DNA of 45,055 nucleotides from an uncultured Opitutia bacterium (GTDB lineage: Bacteria; Verrucomicrobiota; Verrucomicrobiia; Opitutales; UBA953). The position numbers and the translations under genes are program-made. The stretch is from assembly GCA_903919185.1 (NCBI GenBank), contig CAIXHF010000090.1:1-45055 (forward strand). The letters run 5' to 3'. The number at the start of each line of letters is the position of its first letter. Position 1 is the stretch's first letter. Shown in pieces: positions 8,282 to 17,584 of the stretch. Below the pieces are notes generated by a model. The model ran no database searches and was not told the DNA's origin. It worked only from the letters and a program-made list of their open reading frames with translations.

Positions 8282-9823
8282 TTAAGCCTGGGCCGGGGCT
8301 TCCGGCTCCTCCATGGGAGGGAATAAAATGCACTTTTCGGCGACCTTAGCACCCGTCGGGAGCGTCGACCAGGAACGCACGGAGTCGAAACTCACCGCCG
8401 GGGGGAGGCCAATATTGACGAGGAGTTGCGCGCAGATTGTGGGCATGACCGGAGTCAAGACGGTGGCGACCAAGCGAAGGCCCTCGGCCACGTGAGCCAA
8501 GCACGAGTCGAGACGGGCGCGATCGGCGGCCTCGGCTGACTTGGCGAGTTTCCAGGGAGCGCGGGCCTCGATGTAGGCATTCATCGCGCTGACAAAAACC
8601 CAAAGAGCCTCCAAGGCATGACTGATCTGTACTTCGGCAAAATGGGCGAAGAACTTCTGCTCGGTTTCTATCCATAACTTCCGGAGATTCTGTTCCAGTT
8701 CCTCATCGGCTCCCGGAGCGGGTACCGTGCCCGCGTAGTTGCGTCCGACCATGTTGAGTAGGCGATTGACGAGGTTACCAAGGTTATGGCCGAGATCAGC
8801 TTTGTAACGCTGGGCAAAGTTCCGCGATGAAAAATCGGCATCCTCACCCACGACCATTTCTCGGCAGAGGTAATAGCGGAACGCATCGGTGCCGAACTTA
8901 TGGGCAAAGCTCAGGCTGTCGGTAGCGTTACCGTCGCTCTTGGAGGCCTTCGCACCGTTCAACGTCCACCAGCCGTGCACCAGCAGTTGCTTTGGCGGAG
9001 CAATATCTAAGGCCCTGAGCATGCAGGGCCAATAGACGGCATGAGGCGGCGCGAGGATATCCTTACCGATGACATGCATGTCGGCCGGCCAGCGCCCCTT
9101 ATCGACCACGGCGGAGTAGTAGTTCGTCAGGGCGTCGAACCAGACGTAAGTAACAAAGTCACGGTCGAACGGGAGCTCAATACCCCAAGTGAGCCGAGAC
9201 TTGGGACGCGAGATACAGAGGTCATTCAAGGGTTCCTTGAGGAACTCGAGGACCTGCTTGCGGCGATGGGCGGGATTGATGAAGTCGAGGTTATCCTTGA
9301 GGTGCTCGATGAGCCACGGCTGGAACTGCGAAAGCTTGAAATAGTAGTTCTCCTCGGTCGTCTGGGTGACCTCGCCATAAATGGCTGGCCAAGTGCCATC
9401 AGCATCGCGGTCCTTGTCGCTCAGAAACTGCTCCTGACGCACGGAGTACCAGCCGGACTTGGTCGCCTTGAAAATTAGCCCCATATCGAAGAGCTTTTGC
9501 AGGAAGTCTTGCACGACGACCTTGTGCCGAGGCTCGGTTGTCCGGATATAGTCGTCGTTCGAGATGTTGAGTAACCCGAGCATCTCTTGAAAAACGCCGG
9601 CGACTTCATCGACCAGAACTTGGGGCTCGACCTGGCGCTTCTGGGCCGTCTGTTGGACCTTCTGGCCATGCTCATCAAGGCCCGTGAGGAAGTAGACGTT
9701 GTCGCCTAACATGCGGTGATGACGCGCCAGCACGTCCGCGAGGACCTTTTCGTAGGCGTGACCGAGGTGCGGGGCGCCATTCGCATAATCGATGGCGGTG
9801 GTGATGTAGAACGGTCGCGACAT
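8282..9823 (-). CDS. metG: Methionyl-tRNA synthetase
   Basis: This enzyme charges tRNA-Met. The 513-residue protein is the short form: it has the class I HIGH motif as HLGH (residues 19-22), LTGLDEHGQK, WFDALTNYY, and the KMSKS motif as KASKS (292-296). It lacks both the zinc-knuckle cysteines and the C-terminal EMAP-like tRNA-binding domain of the Escherichia coli enzyme. I start at the ATG at 9823, because the 19 codons before it lie outside the family and the FYITTAIDY strand should be at the very N-terminus. It is the first gene of a leftward group with menF, dtd and perhaps hisF. A terminator for the upstream gene lies at 9892-9920, so metG needs its own promoter in the following 70 bases. 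Confidence 0.95.
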   Translation of the reverse strand: MSRPFYITTAIDYANGAPHLGHAYEKVLADVLARHHRMLGDNVYFLTGLDEHGQKVQQTAQKRQVEPQVLVDEVAGVFQEMLGLLNISNDDYIRTTEPRHKVVVQDFLQKLFDMGLIFKATKSGWYSVRQEQFLSDKDRDADGTWPAIYGEVTQTTEENYYFKLSQFQPWLIEHLKDNLDFINPAHRRKQVLEFLKEPLNDLCISRPKSRLTWGIELPFDRDFVTYVWFDALTNYYSAVVDKGRWPADMHVIGKDILAPPHAVYWPCMLRALDIAPPKQLLVHGWWTLNGAKASKSDGNATDSLSFAHKFGTDAFRYYLCREMVVGEDADFSSRNFAQRYKADLGHNLGNLVNRLLNMVGRNYAGTVPAPGADEELEQNLRKLWIETEQKFFAHFAEVQISHALEALWVFVSAMNAYIEARAPWKLAKSAEAADRARLDSCLAHVAEGLRLVATVLTPVMPTICAQLLVNIGLPPAVSFDSVRSWSTLPTGAKVAEKCILFPPMEEPEAPAQA

Positions 9824-9891
9824 TGCTGAGTCGTCTAGCCTAGGGAGTAGGGGCCCAGCAGGACAACCCTGAAGGGGCACGGAATAGGCAT

Positions 9892-9920
9892 AAAAAAGGC
9901 CTCGGGTCAGCCCGAAGCCT
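9892..9920 (-). terminator. Intrinsic terminator after the toroid-fold gene
   Basis: On the minus strand a ten-base stem (arms 9911-9920 and 9897-9906, one mismatch) with the four-base loop 9907-9910 is followed by six T residues (9892-9897 read in reverse). It lies 22 bases past the stop at 9943, which is standard for a Rho-independent terminator. It separates the toroid gene from metG. Confidence 0.88.
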
Positions 9921-9942
9921 CCATCGTTAAGGAACCCAACGC

Positions 9943-11721
9943 TCAGCCACCGGCGCGGATGATGTCCGGCTGGAAGGCAATCTCGAAGGCATAGGGCGTG
10001 CCGACCCGGAGGGCCAACGGCTTATTGCGCTCGAGCACTTGGTAGAAATGCATCTTCCCCCAGTTGGTCCGATGCTTCGGATCTTCGCTGACGACCTTGG
10101 TCTCCAACCACTCGCCATGGAAATCGTCTTTCAGGACTTCGCAGCGATGGGATTCGGGGCCGAGGATTAGGGCGCTGCCCGGTGTCATCCGCGAATGTGT
10201 GGCGGCGATCGGCAGAACTAAGCGGAAGTTCTCGAGCGTCACTGCGGCTTTCGGAATCAAGATAAAGCGCCCGACGATTCGGCCACCGTTCAATTCCCAA
10301 TCGACCTTAAGGCTAGCGACTCCACTGGAGAGTTTTTCGTCCTTGTCGATGAGGTCAGGCTGCTCGTAACGGAAGTGATAGGTGCCCGCCTTGGTGCCCA
10401 TGGCCACCTGCAGGTTCTTGCCGTAGAAAGAGGGCGTGTAGACGCGGTCGCCGATGGTATACTCCGGTATAAACGGGGAAGTATAAACGTTGGCCGGCCA
10501 ATCCATGACGCCCGGCATATGCGGGAAGGCCAGCGAATCGGAGAATTTATGCGAGCCGTTAGACAGCACGGGCAAGACGATGTGTAAACCAGAGGTCGGG
10601 TCAGAGTAGGAGAGCAGCCCCTGTTCCTTGCGCGGGGTCTTGTCTAAGGAGTAAAGTCTGCAAACGGCCTGTTTGGAGGTTGGACGGAATACGTCCATGG
10701 TACCACCAACGGTCTTGGCGAGGCGGGACCACTGAGACAGGTAGCGCGCTGCATCAAAGTTCGCCATCCGCGTGGTGTGCCCAGGAATGGTATCGCGTTC
10801 GCCGTCACGGATCACGATGAGCCCATGCTCGGCGTCAAAGAAAGTCGTGAAGAAATGGGCGTAGAGGCGGCGGACTAGGTCACGCGCGAGTGGCTCCTTG
10901 TCGACCGGGATCCAGCGATCACGCAGGGCTTGGAGTAAGAGCGTGATGCAGTGCGTCTGGCCATAGGAACCGATACCACGACCGAAGGACCAGCCAAGGC
11001 CGTCTTCCCGCACCGTCTCTAGGATGATGCGCAGGTACTTCTCGGCATGCGTGCGGAGCTTGGGCAGCTTAGAGTCACGCAACTGAATGTTAGCGTGAAG
11101 CTGGAGCGCCTGGCGGATGAAAATCAAGGCCACCACGCCATATAGGTCAAAGGCGCCACCCAGGCTATCGGGGTTAGCCTGACGCGATGCATCATCATGG
11201 AAGCCACCCGTGGAGGCGGCGGTGATGCGATCGATGAAGCGGTCGACGAGGGCGCCGGTTTCGTCTTTCTTGGTCAGGCCAAAAGAGAAACGACAGACGG
11301 CCTTCGCGATATCGAAGGCCTGGACGTGGTCGTGATGGTCACCGGTGATGGCGAGGCGTTCGTCGATGTGGTTACGGGTAGCTTCATCGAGGATTTCCCA
11401 GACGGGATTACGCTCCCGCGTCGGACCGAAGGCCAGCAAGCCAAGGCAGGCAAAAGCCATCCCGTTGTCAGAGCCATTGGAGAGGCGGACCTGGGCGGTG
11501 ATGGTACGAGCAACAATCTCGGGGATGTTACTGCGGTCTAAGGTAAGTTCACCGGTGGCCCGGTAATACTCGCCAAAGGCTAAGGCAGCGTGGCCTGGCT
11601 CATCCGCGCGGGAAACTTCGCCGGGGACGGGAGTAATCGACCCATCGGCGGAGATGGAACCTAAATTGAGTTTGAGGAGGGCCTTGGTCTGGTCCAGGCA
11701 CTGGCTCGCGAAATTCTGCAT
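9943..11721 (-). CDS. Predicted alpha/alpha-toroid plus beta-sandwich protein, heparinase/lyase-like, function unknown
   Basis: A 592-residue protein without signal peptide or membrane segment. The first 330 or so residues are helical with repeated aromatic/His turns (GDHHDHVQAFD, GGFHDDASRQ, DGLGWSFGRGIGSYGQ), as in the (alpha/alpha)6 toroids of heparinase-like polysaccharide lyases and some glycosidases. The second half is rich in beta strands (LHIVLPVLSNGSH, GRFILIPKAAV). That layout resembles polyuronate lyases or heparinase II/III relatives, but I cannot identify catalytic residues or substrate. Lack of a signal peptide would put it in the cytoplasm, acting on imported oligosaccharides. 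The start ATG at 11721 is chosen because the 60 codons before it lie in AT-rich, promoter-like DNA. A terminator follows the gene, so it is monocistronic. Confidence 0.6.
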   Translation of the reverse strand: MQNFASQCLDQTKALLKLNLGSISADGSITPVPGEVSRADEPGHAALAFGEYYRATGELTLDRSNIPEIVARTITAQVRLSNGSDNGMAFACLGLLAFGPTRERNPVWEILDEATRNHIDERLAITGDHHDHVQAFDIAKAVCRFSFGLTKKDETGALVDRFIDRITAASTGGFHDDASRQANPDSLGGAFDLYGVVALIFIRQALQLHANIQLRDSKLPKLRTHAEKYLRIILETVREDGLGWSFGRGIGSYGQTHCITLLLQALRDRWIPVDKEPLARDLVRRLYAHFFTTFFDAEHGLIVIRDGERDTIPGHTTRMANFDAARYLSQWSRLAKTVGGTMDVFRPTSKQAVCRLYSLDKTPRKEQGLLSYSDPTSGLHIVLPVLSNGSHKFSDSLAFPHMPGVMDWPANVYTSPFIPEYTIGDRVYTPSFYGKNLQVAMGTKAGTYHFRYEQPDLIDKDEKLSSGVASLKVDWELNGGRIVGRFILIPKAAVTLENFRLVLPIAATHSRMTPGSALILGPESHRCEVLKDDFHGEWLETKVVSEDPKHRTNWGKMHFYQVLERNKPLALRVGTPYAFEIAFQPDIIRAGG

Positions 11722-11731
11722 GCGAAGGGTT

Positions 11732-11760
11732 TGGATTGAGGCAGGACACCCCCCTGTCAA
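11732..11760 (-). promoter_or_regulatory. Possible promoter of the toroid-fold gene
   Basis: On the minus strand there is a perfect TTGACA (11755-11760) with an AT-rich stretch just upstream (11765-11810) that could act as an UP element. At a spacing of 17 bases the -10 position reads AATCCA (11732-11737), which is poor. If this is the promoter, transcription would start about 4 bases before the ATG at 11721. Confidence 0.35.
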
Positions 11761-11817
11761 TGCCACATCGTAAAAAAATCGTAATTTTCCAATTTTCCTC
11801 AGCAATATTCGAGGAAC

Positions 11818-11857
11818 TGTCCGAGGCTTACCCCTCGGAGGTAACCTCGACCGGACA
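11818..11857 (-). other. Nested inverted repeats between the DPP IV and toroid genes
   Basis: A 7-base perfect stem (11820-11826 with 11833-11839, loop 11827-11832) shares bases with a second hairpin (GAGG-TAA-CCTC, 11838-11848). Both sit inside an outer pair TGTCCG/CGGACA (11818-11823 with 11852-11857). The two hairpins cannot form together. The element lies 78 bases after the DPP IV stop and about 100 bases before the toroid start. No T-run follows directly, so it is not a standard terminator; a message-stabilising 3' end, an attenuator or a protein site are all possible. Confidence 0.4.
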
Positions 11858-11934
11858 GGCCACCCAACGGTTCTGCAGGCGTCCCCACCGGCTAAGCGCA
11901 ACTCAATGAGCCCAGGAAGGTGGTGCGGTATGGT

Positions 11935-14172
11935 TTAGCGCGGCAGGGGACCACCCAGCGTCCGTCGGAAGAAGTCCAGCCGCTTCTCCCGCATGTCGCC
12001 ACGTTCGCAGGAGCCATGGCCCCCACCGGGGATGACGGTGAATTCCACAAGGTCCATCTTGCCGGCAGCGAGGAAGGCGTCGCGCAGGTCATAGGAGCAT
12101 TTGACGTCTACGTTGGTGTCGGACTCACCGACAGTCAGGAAGAGCTTGCCCTTGAGTTTGCTAGCTTCCGTGAGGCAGGCGTTCGCCGCGTACCATGGAC
12201 CGATGGGGTAGCCCATCCATTGCTCATTCCACCAGAGCTTATCGACGCGGTTATCGTGGCAGCCGCAGTCCGCGGCGGCGGCTTTATAGAAGTCCCCATG
12301 GCGGAGCAACGCGTGCATAGCGTTCTGACCACCCGCCGACCCGCCGAAGATGCCGAGGCGGGTTAAATCCATCTGGGGCTCCGCTTGGCCAGCGGCCTTT
12401 AGCCAGACGATGCGATCAGGAAAGCCAGCATCACCTAGATTACGCCAAGCTTCTTGGTGAAACTCCTTGCCGCGATTCCAGGTGCCGCGGCCATCGATTT
12501 GGACCACGTAGAAACTCTGCAGCGCGGGCTCACGGAAGGAGTTACTCCAGACCGAGAAAGCCTTGGGGACATAAGAATCCTGTGGTCCAGCGTAGATGTA
12601 TTCGATAACGGGGTATTTCTTCAGCGGGTCAAAAGGGTAGGGGCGCACGATGACACCGTGGATGTCAAATTTGCCGGCGCGATCTTTCGCAACGAAGCGA
12701 CGCGGGGCTTCCCAGCCCGCCGCCCGCAGCTTGGTGTCATCGGCTTGGCCGAGCTGCGCTACTTCGCGACCATCTGTGGTGCGACGGAGGACGAAACGGG
12801 GGGGGAGGTCGACGCGCGAATAGGTATCCACGAAGTATTGGCGGCCTGGGCTGAACTGGACGTCGTGCGTGCCGTCGCCTTGCGTGAGCTGCACCAACCC
12901 CGTGCCATCGAAGTTTACGCGATAGACCTGACGATAATAAGGATCCTCGCTCGGATTGCGGCCGAGGCCGATGAAGGTCACCTGCTGAGCAGCTTCATCA
13001 ATATGCACGACGGACTTCATCACCCAAGCACCGCTGGTCACCGCATTGAGCGTCGCACCAGTCTTTAGGTTCACGCGGTACAAGTGCGTCCAGCCCGAAC
13101 GTTCCGAAACCCACAGGGTCGTGTCGTCTGGCAGGTCGTAACGGTACGAACTGCCATAGGTGAAGACAAACTTCGGGTCTTCCTCCGTCAGGAGCTTACG
13201 CCATTTCTTCGTGCTCACGTCAAAGTCAAGGATGCCATGTCCCGTGAAACCTCGGAGGGTATAGGTGGAGCGCAAGCGGGCGGAGTCTGCGGTCCAGTCT
13301 AGTCGATCGGTGTTCATGGTCAGCGCGAGTACGTCGCTACCGGGGAAGCGGAATCCGCCCGACAGGCTGAAAACACACGCTAACTGCTGGGTCTTGTCGT
13401 CGCCCGGTTTGTCGTAATCGATTTCTTTTTCGGTCTGTTTGACCGAATCCTTCACGAGGTATTTACGCACCGGCACCGCGCGGGTCGCCCAGAGCGCGAA
13501 GTGCTTGCCGTCGGGAGACCACGCGGGTTGGCCACTCCAGTTAAAGCCCGCAGGGAGGGCAGGGGTGTTGGGGCCGCCCGTGGAGACGTAGACAACCTTT
13601 TCACCGGAGTTCGCCGTCGCGATCACTTCCGTCGCGGTCATCGCGACGAGCCAGCGTCCGTCCGGGGATTTACTACCGTAGCGTGAAGCACTGAGCATGC
13701 GGGTAGAACCCGAACTGCGGATACGGCCACCAGTCGGCGCCGCCTTCAGTTCCGGCGCCTTCGCCGGGTCTTGTTTCACCACGGAGCCATCGGGTGAAAG
13801 CGTGCAGACAAAACCATTGCCCTCGATCCACAGCTTGCCGTCGTTCTGCGGGAGCACGCGGGCGATACCGAGATTGCGGGCCTCTGCCTTGGGTTTGATT
13901 TCCTTGCGTAACGCCGCCGCCAAGGTTTCCGTATCAAAAGCCGGCGTCAGCTTCCCCGTCGCACACTCGACGAGTTTGAATTCCGTCAGGCCTTCCGGCG
14001 TCCGCCAACTGTAGGTGAGACGCTCACCAGAGGGCGACCATTGGACGTTCTCCAAGCGGGTATTACTGATAGCGCGAGTCCAGGCTTCAGACTGCTTTGG
14101 CAAAACCGGAGTCGAAGGGGCTTGGGCACAGAGTACCCAGGGGAACAGCAGCCAGAAGCAACGGAGGGGCAT
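11935..14172 (-). CDS. Dipeptidyl peptidase IV family serine peptidase (S9)
   Basis: A 745-residue exported prolyl peptidase that probably removes X-Pro dipeptides from peptides in the periplasm. A signal peptide (residues 1-17, ending LCAQA) is followed by the DPP IV beta-propeller (about 30-480, with WSPSGERLTYSW, SPDGRWLVAMT and WVSERSGWTHLYRV). The C-terminal alpha/beta hydrolase domain has DGRGTWNRGKEF, the nucleophile Ser612 in GGSAGG (often GWSYGG), Asp685 in GESDTNVD and His719 in GGGHGS. The triad is therefore complete. The start is the ATG at 14172, which begins a good signal peptide; a GTG at 14187 would lie upstream of the predicted transcription start. It follows the PVC dehydrogenase gene by 54 bases but has its own strong promoter. 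Confidence 0.9.
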   Translation of the reverse strand: MPLRCFWLLFPWVLCAQAPSTPVLPKQSEAWTRAISNTRLENVQWSPSGERLTYSWRTPEGLTEFKLVECATGKLTPAFDTETLAAALRKEIKPKAEARNLGIARVLPQNDGKLWIEGNGFVCTLSPDGSVVKQDPAKAPELKAAPTGGRIRSSGSTRMLSASRYGSKSPDGRWLVAMTATEVIATANSGEKVVYVSTGGPNTPALPAGFNWSGQPAWSPDGKHFALWATRAVPVRKYLVKDSVKQTEKEIDYDKPGDDKTQQLACVFSLSGGFRFPGSDVLALTMNTDRLDWTADSARLRSTYTLRGFTGHGILDFDVSTKKWRKLLTEEDPKFVFTYGSSYRYDLPDDTTLWVSERSGWTHLYRVNLKTGATLNAVTSGAWVMKSVVHIDEAAQQVTFIGLGRNPSEDPYYRQVYRVNFDGTGLVQLTQGDGTHDVQFSPGRQYFVDTYSRVDLPPRFVLRRTTDGREVAQLGQADDTKLRAAGWEAPRRFVAKDRAGKFDIHGVIVRPYPFDPLKKYPVIEYIYAGPQDSYVPKAFSVWSNSFREPALQSFYVVQIDGRGTWNRGKEFHQEAWRNLGDAGFPDRIVWLKAAGQAEPQMDLTRLGIFGGSAGGQNAMHALLRHGDFYKAAAADCGCHDNRVDKLWWNEQWMGYPIGPWYAANACLTEASKLKGKLFLTVGESDTNVDVKCSYDLRDAFLAAGKMDLVEFTVIPGGGHGSCERGDMREKRLDFFRRTLGGPLPR

Positions 14173-14178
14173 ATCACC

Positions 14179-14207
14179 ATTAAACACCCAATGGATTAAG
14201 TATTCAA
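14179..14207 (-). promoter_or_regulatory. Sigma-70-type promoter of the DPP IV gene, predicted leaderless
   Basis: On the minus strand TTGAAT (14202-14207), a 17-base spacer and TTTAAT (14179-14184, five of six matches to TATAAT) form a good housekeeping promoter. Only six bases separate the -10 box from the ATG at 14172, so transcription would start at or within a base or two of the A of the start codon. The message should be leaderless. Confidence 0.6.
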
Positions 14208-14226
14208 CCCTACATCAAACTAGGGT

Positions 14227-17200
14227 CTACCTCTTAGTCCTCGGGGTCGACGTCTTCAGCGACGATAAGTAGGCGACGACATCCCGTACCTCGGCCGGGG
14301 TCAGAATCCCGAGCATCGGCGGCATCATTGACATCGGCTGAGTGCGGCTGACGACCGAGCCGGGCGCGACGTCCTTCATAACCCCATCCGCTTGGCGTAA
14401 GCGTAAGGCCACTGGGGTCTCGCTGATGACGCTACCAGCAAGGACCTCCCCCGACTTCAAGGTCAGGGTCTCGAACCCAAAACCTGGCACAATCTTCGCG
14501 GAAGGATTAACGAGCGACTCGGCGAGTTCCGCCGGCGTCCGTTGCTCGCCGACTTTCTTGAGAAGCGGTCCGACCTCGCTGCCTTCGTCCAGCTCGAATC
14601 GATGACAGGCGACACAATTGGCAGCGAGATGTTCTTGCGCGAGGGTGCGGCCGCGCCCGGGATCTCCTCCCGCGATTAAGAGTTCGTAGGGTAGCCCAGG
14701 CGCGGCCAGCTGCTCCGGCTTGCGAGCGACTTCGAGGTATCGTTGCAGGGCAACCTGGACCGCTGGCTCGGTCGAGCCCTGCGCAGCAAGGAAGACATCT
14801 AAACGGAGGGACTCGTTGAACTTGGGCTGTAGTAGTTTGTTGACTAGGGCTAGGCGCGGCTGACTCGCCGCCGCTTCGGTGCTGGCGAAGAGCACGCGGA
14901 CCGCGGCTTGCTTCTCGGTGAGATTAGACCCGGCGACGTCAAGGAAACGGCGGGCGACCGACAAGGTGCTGGCGGGGTCAACTTGGGCTAGCAATTGCAA
15001 CCCTTCGATACGTAATGTCGTTTCGCTCCCATCGTTGGTGGCGGCCAAGATGGCTTCCTTGATGGCGACGGAGGACTCCGTCTTAGCCGACAGGAGCCGG
15101 AGGACCTGCAAGCGGACCAACGCACCGACCTTGGTGTCCTTGGCTAACTTCAATAAATCAGCGGTCGGTACGTCCAGCCCGTAGCGAACGAGGATTTCGA
15201 CGCCCTTCGCCTTAAGTGACTCGTTTTTAAACGCTAGTAACTTGGCCTGACCTTGACGTAGCACGGCCACCAGGGCAGCGCGATCGCGTTGGGTGTAGCG
15301 CTTTGCCGTACCATCAACGAGGTCAAGGACGGGCGGAAGTTCGAAGATCAAAAGGGCTTGGAGTGCTTCATCCACCAAGGGGGTAGACTCTGGCTGCGCC
15401 TGTAGCCATAGGAGGATCCGCGTGGCAGCCTCGGGGCTACCTTCGCGGAGGTTCTGATTGATTACCCGACGCAAGGCCGTGGTGGGTAGGGCAGACTGGC
15501 CTAATGACTGAGCCAAAGCGGACTGCGCGGCAGGGATGCCTTCGTCGTCATGGATCGCGCGGATGGCTTCGTTGAGAACGTCCTGGTGCGGAGAAGCCAG
15601 TAACTGGGCCAACAGCGGGGAACGCTGCCTGGCCAAGGCCAAGGTAGCAAAGGTAGCCTGGGCGGCGTCCCGGCCTTGGGCCAGTTTCAGCAAATCTTCC
15701 GACCGCTGCGTCCCGGCTAAACCCATGACTAAGCCATGTCGCAGCCACGGCATCTTCAAGTCAGCGGCGGCATCGTGGAGAAAAGCACCTAAGGGGGCTG
15801 GCGTGGCGTCCAAGCCAACGCGACCTAAACCTAACCGCCCCAAGCTGATGCCAGCCTGCATCCGAAGGCGTGGGTTTTGAGTAGACAGTTGCGCAATCAT
15901 TTTCTCAGCAATGGCATCACCGATTTCGGTTTCGAGCGTCAGGCGCGTGGGCGGAGGTAAGCGACCTTCCGACAAGACCTTGAGCGTCTGCACACGAATT
16001 TCATCGTCCGCATCGCCCAAGAGCTGTGTCACCCCTTGAAGTGAAGGGAGCCGACCATGGCGCAAGCCCATGCCCCAACCCCAGATTGCATGAATGCGCG
16101 CGAGGCGCTCACGCTTATCATTCAGAGCGACGGCTAGCAGGTCGGCCCAAGCCCCAAGTCGATCTAAGCGGAGTGTGGCATTGGCGCGGACCCGTTGGTC
16201 CGGGTGTCCCAACAACGCCAGCAGACGCTCTTTCGGCAGCGGAGTTGAAAGCGGCAGCGAAAGGATTTCTTTGGATACAGGATCGGTCTTCGTGGCGACG
16301 TCCATGTTCCAGACCGCCCCTTTACCGTCGAGCGGGTAGCCGCCCATCCAGTCCGCGAAGTAGGCCTTACCGTCGGGCCCCCAGGCCATCCCGATGCCCA
16401 TGATGCCTCGGTTGATCGTGCGGAGACCCACCATCTTGAAACTATCAGCGGCGGGTTGGAGAGCGAAAGCGTCCATCTTGCCGTTCGGGAACTGATTGAG
16501 GATGAACTGCTCGCGCAGGGAGCCATCCAGCGCATGGCCCGGCTCACGCAGGAACCCCGCGGGGCCGTCGGAGTAATTGGCGACCGGCGAGGTGTAGCAG
16601 AGGGGCTGATTCTGGGCACCGGAGGGCTGCCAGATGTTTTCACGCATCCAGCGGCTGTTCAGCTTCATGTACTGATGCTGATTCCGCCAACCCGAGTCGG
16701 AACCTTCAACGATATAGACAAGCCGTTCCCGCTCCTTGGGTTGATCGGCATCGTTGTCCACGCCGATGATGTTACCGAGGTCGTCGAAGGCGATTTCCTG
16801 GACGTTGCGAATGCCTGAAGCGAAGACCTCGAAGCCGGTGCCATCAGGCTCCGCACGCAGCACGGCGCCGGTGTGCGGGAAGAAGAAGCGCTTACCTTCC
16901 TTGCTAAGCACGTTTGTCCCCTTGTCGCCGATGGTCCAGTAGATGCGGCCATCGGGACCGAGACGTAAGCCATGCATGTCGTGGCCCGCGTAAGCGATAT
17001 GGGCGCCGAAGCCGGTGGCCACCAACTCCTTCACGTCGGCAACGCCGTCGCCATCGGTATCCTTTAACCGCCAAAGATCCGGTTGGACGGTCACATAGAC
17101 CCACCCATCATGATAAAGGATTCCTGCGGCAATGCCCGAGACGACGGAATTGAAGCCCTCGGCGAAGAGGGTGATCTTATCCGCCACGCCATCGCCGTCC

Positions 17201-17577
17201 GTATCGACCAGTTTATAGATGCGCTCTTTATGGAAGGTGAGGTCCTTCCAATCAACGCTGCCATCGCCGTTGTGATCCTTGACGCTACCACGTGGGCCAC
17301 GAAGGACGCCTGGTGCCATCACTCGCTTATAGAAAGCCTCCTTCTCGAGCGGAGAGGTGAGGGCGACGTCCTCTGCAATCCACTGAGTATGCTCGCGGAT
17401 GTCGAGGTCGGCCACTTTACGACGGGTCGTGGTACACACGTAGACCGCCCCTTTTTCGTCGACAGTCACGGCTACGGGGTCGGGCACATTGATTGCCCCA
17501 GACCACTTTACAGGAGTCACTTCCGCCGCCGCTAGGCCGAGGCAGAAGGCAAACAGGGCAAGCAGAGAGCGCATCAC
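14227..17577 (-). CDS. PVC-type secreted membrane-bound dehydrogenase with HEAT repeats and C-terminal haem-binding domain
   Basis: A 1116-residue exported protein of a family abundant in Planctomycetes and Verrucomicrobia. A signal peptide (1-18, ending GLAAA) leads to a beta-propeller related to soluble glucose/sorbosone dehydrogenases (about 25-420). This carries three calcium-loop-like insertions: DHNGDGSVDW, DTDGDGVADK and DTDGDGVADV. Helical HEAT-like repeats follow (about 430-930). The C-terminus is a c-type haem domain with CVACH (988-992), a distal Met cluster near 1082-1087 and the family ending TPAEVRDVVAYLSSL. It probably passes electrons from oxidation of a sugar or sugar-like substrate to the respiratory chain; the substrate is unknown. 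The start lies 7 bases after the lutC remnant stop, so it may be read through from the rhamnose operon. Confidence 0.85.
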   Translation of the reverse strand: MMRSLLALFAFCLGLAAAEVTPVKWSGAINVPDPVAVTVDEKGAVYVCTTTRRKVADLDIREHTQWIAEDVALTSPLEKEAFYKRVMAPGVLRGPRGSVKDHNGDGSVDWKDLTFHKERIYKLVDTDGDGVADKITLFAEGFNSVVSGIAAGILYHDGWVYVTVQPDLWRLKDTDGDGVADVKELVATGFGAHIAYAGHDMHGLRLGPDGRIYWTIGDKGTNVLSKEGKRFFFPHTGAVLRAEPDGTGFEVFASGIRNVQEIAFDDLGNIIGVDNDADQPKERERLVYIVEGSDSGWRNQHQYMKLNSRWMRENIWQPSGAQNQPLCYTSPVANYSDGPAGFLREPGHALDGSLREQFILNQFPNGKMDAFALQPAADSFKMVGLRTINRGIMGIGMAWGPDGKAYFADWMGGYPLDGKGAVWNMDVATKTDPVSKEILSLPLSTPLPKERLLALLGHPDQRVRANATLRLDRLGAWADLLAVALNDKRERLARIHAIWGWGMGLRHGRLPSLQGVTQLLGDADDEIRVQTLKVLSEGRLPPPTRLTLETEIGDAIAEKMIAQLSTQNPRLRMQAGISLGRLGLGRVGLDATPAPLGAFLHDAAADLKMPWLRHGLVMGLAGTQRSEDLLKLAQGRDAAQATFATLALARQRSPLLAQLLASPHQDVLNEAIRAIHDDEGIPAAQSALAQSLGQSALPTTALRRVINQNLREGSPEAATRILLWLQAQPESTPLVDEALQALLIFELPPVLDLVDGTAKRYTQRDRAALVAVLRQGQAKLLAFKNESLKAKGVEILVRYGLDVPTADLLKLAKDTKVGALVRLQVLRLLSAKTESSVAIKEAILAATNDGSETTLRIEGLQLLAQVDPASTLSVARRFLDVAGSNLTEKQAAVRVLFASTEAAASQPRLALVNKLLQPKFNESLRLDVFLAAQGSTEPAVQVALQRYLEVARKPEQLAAPGLPYELLIAGGDPGRGRTLAQEHLAANCVACHRFELDEGSEVGPLLKKVGEQRTPAELAESLVNPSAKIVPGFGFETLTLKSGEVLAGSVISETPVALRLRQADGVMKDVAPGSVVSRTQPMSMMPPMLGILTPAEVRDVVAYLSSLKTSTPRTKR

Positions 17578-17584
17578 ACTCTCT

